From contig JAHLMK010000009.1 in assembly GCA_019915135.1 (NCBI GenBank), forward strand, positions 1,178,001 to 1,242,000: a stretch of 64,000 bases of DNA, read 5' to 3'. Under the pieces are notes generated by a model. It worked only from the letters and a program-made list of their open reading frames with translations, searched no databases and had not been told where the DNA came from. The first letter of the stretch is position 1. The number at the start of each line of letters is the position of its first letter. The position numbers and the translations under genes were made by a program. The DNA comes from Strobilurus pachycystidiatus. Its lineage: Eukaryota; Basidiomycota; Agaricomycetes; Agaricales; Physalacriaceae. This document shows positions 53,510 through 63,400 of this stretch, in pieces.

Positions 53510-56500
53510 ATGAAAAAATCTGGCACGAAGAAACGCCCTCTCAAAGCAGTGCGCGCAGACGACGATGACGACTACGACGACCTCAATGTGGTCCAAGCTC
53601 GTACCGTCAACCTCTCCCGAGACGGCAAACGCAACATTTCCTCGGTTACCACATCTTGTGCGCGAGAGGATGGGCCATCGGGTCTGCCTCTGGTCTGGAC
53701 TAGACATGATCACGAGTGTCTATTCGGATGTATCCGACATCCGAACCACGAATATGTGCACCTCAAACCCAGATATTCGTATTCGGATGGATATCCGACA
53801 TTGCATCCGAGATAATTGTCCAATATCCGAATATTTGTGAATATTCATCCGAATATATTCGAATATATCTGAATATCCATGAGTATTGGCATAATATTGC
53901 ATCAAGAGCAGCCTGAAACCATACCTACTATGAAGTTATGGTATTACACTGTGTGTAAATGTCAATTAGAGTCACATAGCTAACACAGAACACTCATATA
54001 CTACAGCCCACACTATCATGTCTCGGATGTCTGCTCAGAAAGTGGACATCCGACATCCGAGAGGCATCCGACATCCGAGAGGTATCCGACATCCGACATC
54101 CGAATATCTTCGGATGTCGGATACGAATATAATTGAAATATCCGAAAATATCCGACATTCGTGCTCATGTCTAGTCTGGACGAATCGCTTCCATGCACCC
54201 GAGGAGCTCGGAGTCAAGCCGCCACCGCGTCGTTATTTCAACTCTGTATTGCCTTCCCTTAAAAAAAAAACGCTCTCGCTAATTTATCTCTAGGACCAGA
54301 ATATGCTGCACTGGGTGGCAGAGAGTCGACCGCAGGAGAATCTAGAGGAGATGGTCCGGCTCGAGGGTCTTGGAAGTCGCGTGGTCGCCGCCTCACCTGC
54401 CCCGATTCCTTGCAACTCTTGTGGAGACGGTTTGAGGGAGATTGTCCCCGGAGAGGCTGCGTACCGCTGCAAGGACTGTTGGGGCCCGTTCACGGAGTGT
54501 TCCAGCTGCATATGGTTAAACCATCAGCGGAACCCTTTGCATCGCATTCAGGTGTGTACGCGTAGTCTTGCTGGTTGTATGTCTTCGTCTAACAAACGAT
54601 GGATGGACATCCTAGAAATGGAACGGCGTATCATTCGAACCCATCGCCCTGCGCACGCTCGGAGTTCGTGTTCTCTTTGGACACGACGACATCAACTTTT
54701 GCGTCAATCCCCAACCAGCACCACGCGATTTCACGCTCCTCCACGATAATGGCATCCATAAAGTCAACGCCGACTTCTGCGGCTGTACTCAACGATCCCC
54801 TGCTCGAATACAAATGCTTCGTTCCGAGGTCTGGCCCGCCACAACGGTTCATCCGAAGACTGGAGCGACACTTCGGGGCTTGGAGCACTACGAGATGCTT
54901 TCCGCGTCGGGAAAGCTCAGCGTATTCGAATTTTATCAGGCCCTCGAGAAAATGACTGACAATACGCGCGTGAATCTTCCCAAGGTTTGTTCCCCGTTGC
55001 TACTTTTGGTTTACTCGCACTCAATTCCATTTAGTCGCGTTATAAAGCCCTTTTCCGCATGGTCCGCCAATTCGGCCATATCAAGATGCTGAAACGCGCA
55101 AGTCGTGGCAATGTTGTTGATGGCCGCGCAACCACCAAGTCCGGAGAGCTTGCTCTCCGCTGCCCTGCTTGTCCTCGCCCTGGTGTAAATTTACCACCGG
55201 GCTGGGAGTCGTTATCTCCCGCCGAACAGTAAGGTAACCCTTTTCTTGATTTGAGGCGTTGATTGATCCTCTCCGCTAGATATATATACAGGTTGATCAT
55301 AGCTCTCGACGCGAACTTCCGTCTGAAAAATTTACGGCGCCCCAGCAATTTGGACCCCGGTCTGCATACCGGGTGGGCTTACTTTGTTGAGCTTGCCCCA
55401 TACCTGGCTCATATTGCCAAGTATCCGAAGCAGAAAGACGTTAGTACTCTAGTCTCTCAAATCTCCACTGGTATTGACTCGCTCAATTAGATCAGTTCTT
55501 GTGCTGGCTTCAAGACGTTGGCACATGCTGAGTCCAAGAATGCGACGGGGTTACGCTCCACGGGCGTCGGCATGGCCATCTGTGCCCGACATGAGATGGT
55601 ACTGCCGAATGGAATCGGCGATCTCCAACGCGGGGAGAGGTATATTCTCCTCATGACATCAGATCGTTCTGTTGGCTAACGGTCTTTTCAGGTACTGTAA
55701 TATGGACTATATTGCTCTGTCCGCCCTGCGAGCGACAGAATTACGACAAATCTTCTTTTCGTACGACATCGCCTGCCAGTGGTCTATCCACTTCTTGGAA
55801 CGGATGGGCCACATGCCTGAGTGCCTCCATTTACCGGACGACGTCGCCATTGCCTGGGGGATACCGAAGTGTCACTGCGAAGGTCACAAGATCGTCTGTC
55901 AGGTATTGTTCAGTATGAACGTCCAGGTCGGAGTCGGACGCACTTGTGGCGAGGGGATCGAGCGAACCTGGCCCAAGCTCAACAACGCTGCGCCCTCGAC
56001 AAAGGAGATGTTGCCGGGTAGCCGACATGACGCCCTAGACCGACAGATCTCGAGCCACAATTGGGAGAAGCTTGTGGATCTTGGTAATTCACATGCGTTC
56101 ATTTTCTTTTCGGTTCTAATGTTCCTTCCAGGGAAATCTTTGCACCGGAAGGAGTACCTGGGTTCTATCGGCATGGCACAGCATGTTTCCGCTCACGAAG
56201 AGTTCACATCGGCTATCCCGGACGGATGCGAGGCGAATTGGACGCAGCAGGTCGAACATTGGGAACGCGATCATAGCCTACCCAACCCGTACTTCCTGCC
56301 GGCTCTCCGTAGGTTCCAATCCAAGTCTGGGCCGTCTCTTTTCTAACAATTACATTCTTAAAGATGCAAGTGAAAATAAAGTCAAACATGCGCTCGCCGA
56401 AGAAGAGCGCAAACTCGCGCTCACCGAGGTACCGCTGCACGACACGTCTCCCTCAGTTTGTATTGGCCTTGGCTTGTTGATTGAGGACATGCAGTGAGTC

Positions 56501-57659
56501 ATTTCCATCTTTCGACTACAGATCAAAATAACCCTAATTCTGCAGGCGGCGCGTTATCCACATGCTCGGCAGTGACGAAAAGGACAGCCCGAGCACGATC
56601 AAGGAGATACAGGAGAAGCGGACCCTGCTCCAGAACCAGATCCGCCAGTTCCGAGCACTGCAGGGCGTGTACATGCCTGGGGTCGCCGCCAAGTTGAAGG
56701 ATCTCGCTGGCACTCGCGAAGGAGATGTCGAGACGGAACTCCTCCTCCTTCCATCCGCCCTGCCACCCAATCTTCGCGCAGTGGGATGTATTGGCGGAGT
56801 CGCCGCCAAAGAGGACGTCCTCCGCGAGGCACAGTGTCACGATGCTCTCGAGAGTGTTCGTTGTATGCAGCGCACTCGCCGGAGTGTTCGTGCTTTCCGC
56901 CGCCGACACGTCCGCGGTCAACGGCGCACAGGTCGAACGATGGCAATTATCAACCGGCTTGAGGCCAAATCCGACATCGCTGTGATGAAATACAGAGCAG
57001 CTCGCGCGGCACTCCATCAACTACGAGGAGACGGTCCCTGGATGGCCATCTTGCGGGTCTTGGCGGACGAGGATGTTCGCGCCCTCGACAGCTTCACATT
57101 CGAAGTCGACCAGCCTGCGGAAAAGAAGCGCAAGACGAGCATGAAGAAGAACGACGTCCAATTCGGCAGCGGGAGCTACAACATCTCGTGGATCTGGCGC
57201 ATGGAAAACTCCCTCAACTCAGTCAACAAAGACGAGCTGAACGATTCGGTGAGGGTCGAATGGTTGAAGAGCCGGGCTCGGGTGAGAAGTTGGAGCGAAG
57301 AGGTTAGACTCGTCGAGGAAGAGAAGCGCCGAACACTGGTGACGCTGGAAATCGAGGCCTTGGAGTGGATCGCGAAGGCTAGTGGGTGGGATGGGCTCTC
57401 AGTGGCGAGTGAGGCCGGGGTCAGAGCATATGCACATCGGCAAGCCGCCATCCGTCGTCAACTCGCCGACCACTTTCGGGAGATCTGGTCGAGACCTTAC
57501 AAGATACGCCATCGCAAGGTGCCTGACCGTATCGAGATGGTTGATGCGGCCGAGGAGGAGGAGGAGTCCGGGGAAGAGGATAGTTTGCAGGAGGAGGACG
57601 GTTTAGCAGCGGCGCGCGCTCGCGCCGCCAACGCGGACGATCCAACACTGGACGATTAG
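53510..57659 (+). CDS. KDZ (Kyakuja-Dileera-Zisupton) transposase with CxC2 cluster, split by a hAT-like insertion
   Basis: DNA transposase of the KDZ class. Start MKKSGTKKRPLKAVRADDDD at 53510; end DDPTLDD. Removing the 473-bp insertion and introns near 54243-54298, 54553-54619, 54984-55035, 55229-55280, 55441-55494, 55641-55691, 56086-56131, 56311-56363 and 56493-56545 gives one open frame. The zinc cluster is CNSCGDG ... YRCKDCWGPFTECSSC ... HQRNPLHRI (54410-54550). KWNGVSFEPIALRTLGVRVL, DNGIHKVNADFCGCTQRSP and LIIALDANFRLKN are typical blocks; the catalytic core includes FFSYDIACQWSIHF with the D of YDIACQW, WGIPKCHCEGHK and GRTCGEGIERTWPKLN. The C-terminal ~350 residues are charged and helical with an acidic tail. 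Apart from the insertion I see no stop or frameshift. Confidence 0.88.
53701..54173. mobile_element. hAT-like non-autonomous element (family B) inside the KDZ transposase
   Basis: 473 bp with terminal inverted repeats TAGACATGATCACGAGTGTC / GACATTCGTGCTCATGTCTA and perfect 8-bp duplication GTCTGGAC (53693-53700, 54174-54181). The ends are filled with ATCCGACATCC / GGATGTCGGAT and GAATAT words in both orientations. Excision restores SGLPLVWT to NRFHAPEELG in the transposase. No coding capacity. Confidence 0.95.
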
Positions 57660-57863
57660 CGGTATTTCATGCGGACTTGTACTACTTATGGACATTTACG
57701 ATCGAACATCTGGACTTTTACTGTAATTAAACTATTTTTGGATCAGAACCCTAGAGTTAGGGTCATATTCAGTCCGAGTGCGAGACCGGGAACCTGCGAG
57801 AGCCTTGTGAGTCTCCCAAATGAGGGAGAGGGTCAACGACAGGCTATAAGCACTAAGATATGG
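57660..57863. other. KDZ 3' flank
   Basis: Contains CCCTAGAGTTAGGG, a short palindrome near 57751. The terminal inverted repeat of the KDZ element was not identified. Confidence 0.3.
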
Positions 57864-58849
57864 TGTTAGGAGGACCGAAAATCTGTGGTTAGATACACAA
57901 AATGTGGAAACGGGCCCTCTGATAATAACCACTGGGATTCAGCAATCCCCGGGGAAATGGTTGTGGATACGACCTTACGAGAAGCCAGCGTGACCGAGTC
58001 GCGGACTCTCCCTGTCATTTTGACACCTCAGGGAAACCCTAGCGAACTAGGTAACATACGCGCCTACATCCGGATCACTCGGTCCGACTACAGGGAAGTT
58101 TGAGGAAACACCCTCGCCACATCAACTACCAAACTCGCTCGTACAAGTCTAGACTCAGCAGGTCGGCCGACCGCCGTAGGAGAGAAATGCGCCTGACCGT
58201 CTCCACTCGGCCGAGGACCTTTCCCGATTGCCCGCCCCTTGCACAACTATGTTCACGAGGGCTCTCCCCTCTGGTAGAGCTGGCTGGCACTTCTTGAGAA
58301 GAAGCACCATGCGCTCCCATGATGCCGCCTGCCCTATCGCGCCCATTGCCATCGATTCCGCCTCACGACCGCGTGGGTGAATCCCGCCGCTGATCGGCAT
58401 CGACTCCCGCCGCGTTGGCTGACAACCCGCCATCGCCGGATAAGCCTGGGTCGTTTACGCTTTTAGCCGGGACCTCGAAGAAGGTTCTCGATGTTTTGAG
58501 AATGAGTCAAGAGCGCCCTTTTGGGTAGATGGCGGGACAGCGCAGTCTCGCCGCCCGACGTATAAATACAGCGCTATCATACTTGTAAAACCTTAGAGTG
58601 GACTTTACGTTTAACCATCCCGTTCTTTGTCCTCGTTCCCGTCTCTCCCATCCAACAGACCGTCCTCTTAGATATCGACCGGGTCGATCTCTAAGTGAAC
58701 ACCCTCTCGTGAGAACAGACCAATAGACAACTTGAGGAGTCCGTCTGATTGACGTCTCTACTCTTACTCGTGTTGATTCCTGCCAGCGGAACACCCCCGA
58801 TCTCGACAGACAGCCCGACCTACTCAGGATCCTAGGACGGACGCTAACA
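57864..58849 (+). repeat. Probable LTR (986 bp)
   Basis: Begins TGTTAGGAGGACC and ends GGACGCTAACA, giving the terminal inverted TGTTAG/CTAACA. A TATAAATA box sits at about 58562 in the plus orientation, followed by ~290 bp to the end. No 5-bp target duplication is present (TATGG versus CTGTT), so it may be the 5' LTR of a truncated element. Confidence 0.5.
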
Positions 58850-59085
58850 CTGTTGTTTAATAGTGTGCGGGCCCGACGACTTGGCAATTGGAACGCAACT
58901 GCCCGGCGCACTGTTAAAACAGTGTCCTCCCCTTCTTTCCATGACTTTCTTGGCGGCCTGGCACACCGAGGCCCAACAACTTGGCGATTGGGACGTGTTC
59001 GCCTTAGGTGTACCGGCTGCTGCCTTTTTTCTTCACATTTCTTGATCCCGCCTTGCCTGGAGAGCATTGCTAACTCATTTCACCA

Positions 59086-61080
59086 GTGCAATGGTCTGCA
59101 CAACACAATCTGGTCGCGTCTACACCCCTCTTGAACTGGGAGAACCTGTCATGATTGATGTGGATGTCTCTGACCTCCTCAAAGTTTCGGTTTGCAGAGC
59201 TGGACGCGTTGTGTGGAAACGGAAGCAATGAGGACGACAATTTAGAGGGACCGGATGGCGATGAGAGCGGCGACAATGTATTCTTGGACACGGTGAGTTA
59301 TTGCTTCTTCTCCGCTATGGTAAACTTATCTTCTCTTCCTCAGACTCTCGTTACTCCCCCCTCGGCACCGCCTGATGCGGCATCCCTTCCCGGTCACTGG
59401 TGACTGGTCTTCCTCTAGCCTCTCTAGTCTTCCTCCCACTTGCCTCAATCACAGCCGCCCCAGCTTCAAGAAACGGCGCGCTGCCCAATGCTTAGCACGC
59501 CAGGATGCCACCGGCGACTTCAGCAAGGGAGTCCACTAAAAGCATCGGCGGATGGCGCAGGCGCAAGCTATTGAGCTGGACTTTGACTCCACCAACTTTC
59601 CCGTGAATTCATCGGGTTTTGGTGGACGCGGCCGTCACCCCCATTTTGCCAACACCGACCCCAAAACTCTCCAGCAAGAGCACAGGTTTTGCTACCTCTC
59701 GCATTTGGAGAAGTCCTGCATTCTCGTAGCGGATCGCCACTGCCGAATGATGATTTTGGTGAGCCCTAAACCGGCCAATTCCAAAGAATTGGAGATCCCC
59801 ACAAGTTATTCAATGATCTGAACTTTAATCTTCAGAGAGGATCTCTTCTTCAAAAATGAATAAACCTTGATCCTTTTAATGATCCTTAGGTTCAAATCAT
59901 TGAGCAGTTCAAATCAAGGATCATTGAATGATTCTTCTATATTCGGGTAATACATGTCTGATGTTTAATAAAATATGCATGTATAATCATCAATAAATAC
60001 TACTGAAAGCTGTTTAAGTACTGTGAAAGCTTTTTTATACTTGTATTTGCATGAAGTGAATAAATTAACAATGATCCTTTAATGATTTATACCTTCAGTG
60101 AATGAACCTTGATCCTTACAATAATCCTTAGGTTTGAATCAATGATTTGAACTTTGGATTAAAGTCAAGGGACGAATCAAGGGTATCCTCTACTTTTAAT
60201 AATTTGTAAAGATCTCTATAAGGAATGGGAGAAGGAGGTTGAAGGAGAAATTGTTAAATTTATAGAGAATGGTGTGGGAGGTATATCCTTCTCCGCCAAG
60301 CAGAAGAATTCTAAATCATAAACATGGCCCTTTTGACGCCCTAGCCATTAGAGTCTCTTATAGTGGAGGTGAAATGATAAGTTTGCCATTGTCTTGCTTT
60401 TAAGAGTATTTTGACCCAATCCTTCAGCGACCCAAGAATCGTAGGCTCTCCCTTTTTGCGCGTCAATTTATGAAACGTCTCATCCAGACGCGTGCCATGA
60501 GACGGCTCTCTGAGTATATAAATTGTAAGTTCCTCATTTCTTCCATGCAAATCTCCAACTCATAGTTTAGCACTCTTTGCCACACACAACCTCGCAATGT
60601 ACAAAGAATACAAAGAGCACCAGGCTATTCTCCATGCCTCAAACTCACGCCTTTGTCACAACTTTGACAATAGTGTTTTTTCATGCACTACGGTCAACAC
60701 TGATCCTCAGACAGTCTCCCTCCCCCACGCAGATAGTGTCAACAAGCCCAATGGCTGGGGCGGCATTGTCTGCTTTGGTCCTTTCAACCATCGTCGTGGG
60801 GGCCAGCTCATATGCTGGGATTTGAAACTTATCATTGAATTTCCTCCAGGTTGTCCCATTTACATCCCCTCTGCCCTTGTCGTGCATTTCAACTGCCCCA
60901 TTCAGCCTGGTGAGAAATGTAATTTGATCACCCAGTACACTGCCAGGGGTTTGTTTTGATGGGTGGCCAATAAATTCAAGACAGAGGAGAAATTTCACTT
61001 TGATGCTGGTGATGAAGAGAGAGAGCAGTGGTGAAAAGACCGGGAGACTTGTTGGCACCGTGGACTTCGTCTTTTCCCTG
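59086..61080 (+). pseudogene. Second 2-oxoglutarate/Fe(II) dioxygenase gene (TET/JBP-like), decayed
   Basis: The N-terminal exon starts MVCTTQSGRVYTPLELGEPV, shifts frame, and its intron contains the recurrent TGGTAAACTTA word. Next come SFKKRRAAQCLARQDATGDF, a TAA, AQAIELDFDSTNFPVNSSGF and GRGRHPHFANTDPKTLQQ. A region equivalent to the middle domain is replaced by A/T-rich sequence. The core resumes at about 60565: ALFATHNLAMYKEYKEHQAI, TDPQTVSLPHADS (HxD), GGQLICWDLKLIIEFPPGCP, IPSALVVHFNCP (distal His) and LITQYTARGLF, then TGA where relatives continue. This block order is a large agaric family that I associate with fungal TET/JBP-type enzymes; from memory a conserved Arg before the TQY block is Cys here. 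Non-functional as it stands. Confidence 0.6.
59822..60560. other. A/T-rich segment replacing the middle of the dioxygenase gene
   Basis: Repeated words (CCTTGATCCTT, AATGATCCTTAGGTT, CAATGATYTGAACTTT) in both halves of 59822-60180 suggest a small transposon. The rest (60200-60560) is unassigned; 60376 has ATAAGTTTGCCAT, a variant of the recurrent word. Confidence 0.4.
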
Positions 61081-61340
61081 TAGTGCCTTGACAATATGTA
61101 TCTTACTGTGAAAATAGTAAACTTACTTTGATGTGTATCTTACTGTGACAATGGTAAACTTAATTTATTTGACTTATTTTTTTTGTGTGCCACGAAGTGT
61201 GCTTACAATGTAGTACCCCGCATTGGTACCACCAAGAAGAACAATAGCACAGTGGAATTGGGTATGCTAATGTCTGCCTGACAGCGAGTTCAATCCAGCA
61301 TCTAACCACCTATTTTGCTGCGCTCACTGCTAGTTCAAAC
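61081..61340. other. Spacer with two copies of the recurrent word
   Basis: AGTAAACTTACTTTG (61108) and ATGGTAAACTTAATTT (61150) lie after the dioxygenase relic. No gene seen. Confidence 0.4.
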
Positions 61341-61752
61341 TGTCAGCGTCAGACCTATTCGTCTATAGTGAGGGCGCACGAGGCAATGACTGGAGAGCGG
61401 TGTAAGAGGTAGTGTATTGAATCCCAGGGGAAAGACAACGGTTCTCCAAAGAACTACTCTACTAAATACTGACCCTTTTATACATTTTCCGACGCCCAAT
61501 GGGCGCGGATGCGCCCATTTGACTCATTCCCGAGTCATTGTACGAGTCATTGCGCCATCCCGCCCGTGATTGGTCAGGAGCGTGCCCTATCCCGCCCAAT
61601 CCCGCTTTCCCGTCGGCCAAGCTCCGCCACCATGTGCTACTGTCGGACGGCCGTCAGATAAATCCCAACAATGGGCGCAGTAACGTCGCTTCCGTCGGCG
61701 TGGACGCTGCCCTTGGTCAGCGAGACATTTGTGGCGCAACCAAGTCATGACA
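61341..61752 (+). repeat. LTR-like repeat, copy 1
   Basis: Starts TGTCAGCGTCAGACCTATTC and ends AAGTCATGACA (TG..CA). A diverged copy in the same orientation begins at 62110. Shared phrases include GGAGAGCGGTGTAAGAGGTAG, here split as GAGCGGTGTAAGAGGTAGT and TTCTC..AACTACTCTACTAA. It carries CCGTGATTGGTCAGGAGCG, similar to the CCAAT-like word of the other LTRs. Confidence 0.6.
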
Positions 61753-61974
61753 CAAACTGGTCTTTAACTGGTTCGGACCGGTCTTTGCTAGACCGGTTTA
61801 AACCGGTCTTAGGACCGGTTAAAGACCGGTAACAGCAACAGTCCGTGTTTAGGACTGGTTCAAGTACAGAGTCCAGTCAAATTCAGGATTTCAGTGAACC
61901 AATCCAGGTCCAGCCCGGGATTTCTGGGGGTAAAAAACTGGACTGAAGTCACTGAACCGGACTTTAAAACCCTA
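61753..61974 (-). mobile_element. Truncated relative of hAT-like family A
   Basis: Rich in ACCGGT and AGGACTGG and ending GGACTTTAAAACCCTA, the family A terminus; the other terminus is missing because it abuts the LTR-like repeat. It is diverged from the two full copies. Confidence 0.65.
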
Positions 61975-62109
61975 CAGAAAATTCAATGTCCTCAGCCAGT
62001 GTAACACATAACGGGCTAAAATTTAAGGCACAATAGTCGAAAAATGGTAATTTTTAGCCCATCTAATGGTGTGCAGTCCCAATTAGGCAATTACCCCAAT
62101 TTTAAGCAC

Positions 62110-62463
62110 TGTCAGTGTTGGGCCTATTTGTCTGTAGCGAGAGCACATGAGGCAACGACTGGAGAGCGGTGTAAGAGGTAGTATATTGAATCCCGGGGAA
62201 AAGACAATGGTTCTCTCAAAAACTACTCTACTAACTACTGACCCTTTGAGACATTTTCCAACGCCCGACATCCAATGGGCATGGGTGTGCTTATCTGACT
62301 CATCCCCGAGTCATTGTGCCTTCCTGCCTGTGATTGGTCGGGAGCGCGCCCTATCCCGCCTCTTTTCTGTTGGCCGAGCTTCACCACCATGTGCTACTAC
62401 CGGACAGCCGTTGGGTAGATCTCAACGATGGGTGTGATAGCGCCGATCCCGCCCGCGCGGAAT
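62110..62463 (+). repeat. LTR-like repeat, copy 2 (truncated)
   Basis: Starts TGTCAGTGTTGGGCCTATTT and parallels 61341-61752, but ends near 62463 where hAT-related sequence begins. With copy 1 it encloses only ~357 bp, part of it the family A fragment. Confidence 0.55.
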
Positions 62464-62464
62464 C

Positions 62465-63205
62465 AGATTAGAGACCTTCACGAGTCCCAACTCGAGTAGT
62501 AAAAGGGAACTGTAACTCACATAAGAACTGAGTCCTCCAAAGACTCAAGTCCCACAAGTCGAGTACTCGCGGTTCCATTGAGTACTCATCACGGCTCGAG
62601 TGCACTCGAGTACTCGCAAATACTCACTAGAGTACTCATGTAAGACTCATCAAATACACAATATATTGATACAAAAACCAACTATGCTACCAAGTCAACA
62701 TTGGAATCATCGTTGCTACCCTTACCCATCTTGCGCAAAGACTTGTCATTGAAGATCTTGATCATCTCCGCCTCGGGAACCAACCCAGCTTTGAACCAAC
62801 CCCAGAGAATCACCGCCGCCCGAGTTGATTCATCCGATAAGTTGTGGCAATGTTTGGTCACGGTCAGACCCGCGTGGGAGAAGAGCCTTTTGATATCTAC
62901 CAAGGTAGCTAGGAATCATGAGTAAATGCTATGAAGACTTGAGATGAAGCACATACCTGGCATACTAAGATAGTCGAGAGCCATCTGGGCCAAAGCGCCA
63001 CTAGCCGTTACCTTGATGTTGCCCTTTGCATCAACCGGATCAAGTTGAGACGCCCAGTACGCCAAGGCATTTGAGCATGAATGAACAGGTGGATTACTCA
63101 GATACTCCTCCAGGGGATCATTGTTCGCATTCTTGGTATAGTTTTCAACATCTTCAAAACGGTTGTGCTAGACGTGCAAGTCAGTGAGGCGGAAAAAAAG
63201 AATAG
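62465..63205 (-). mobile_element. Truncated hAT transposon with transposase C-terminus
   Basis: One terminus-like segment (TAGAGACCTTCACGAGTC at about 62467) is followed by clustered GAGTACTC/GAGTACTCG palindromes, as expected for hAT subterminal binding sites, then by transposase sequence on the minus strand. The other side is cut near 63205. The terminus and subterminal words resemble the family C element at 41639-42077. Confidence 0.7.
62682..63180 (-). pseudogene. hAT transposase C-terminal dimerisation domain
   Basis: Two exons on the minus strand. The first reads NNDPLEEYLSNPPVHSCSNA, LAYWASQLDPVD and ALAQMALDYLSMP; after an intron (about 62911-62957) comes LVDIKRLFSHAGLTVTKHCH, NLSDESTRAAVILWGWFKAG and a stop at 62682. 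The D-P-L-E-YL..., YW, A-DYLS-P, R-FS-G, LS-ES--A order is that of the hAT dimerisation domain. The catalytic RNase H-like core and BED finger are missing, so it could not mobilise the small elements here. Confidence 0.82.
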
Positions 63206-63400
63206 TGACCTTCACGAGTCTCAAGAGTCACACGAGTACTCTGGACTCAACTCGCCTTGGCGATCCCGAGGACTCAACTCGTGAGATTCTCGGATCTTGC
63301 CAGCTTGGGTCCCGGCACGAGTCGTGGGCACGTCCTCAGTGCTGTGAGTACTCATCGCGAGTACTCACAAAGACTCGCTTCGAGCTCCAATGGTCAATGA
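63206..63400. repeat. hAT terminus-like repeat
   Basis: TAGTGACCTTCACGAGTCTC and repeated GAGTACTC words, in the same orientation as the segment at 62465, so it is a separate partial copy and not the opposite terminus. Confidence 0.45.

Noticed and set aside
57859..58854. Target-site duplication for the LTR at 57864
   Set aside because: Flanking five bases (TATGG and CTGTT) do not match.
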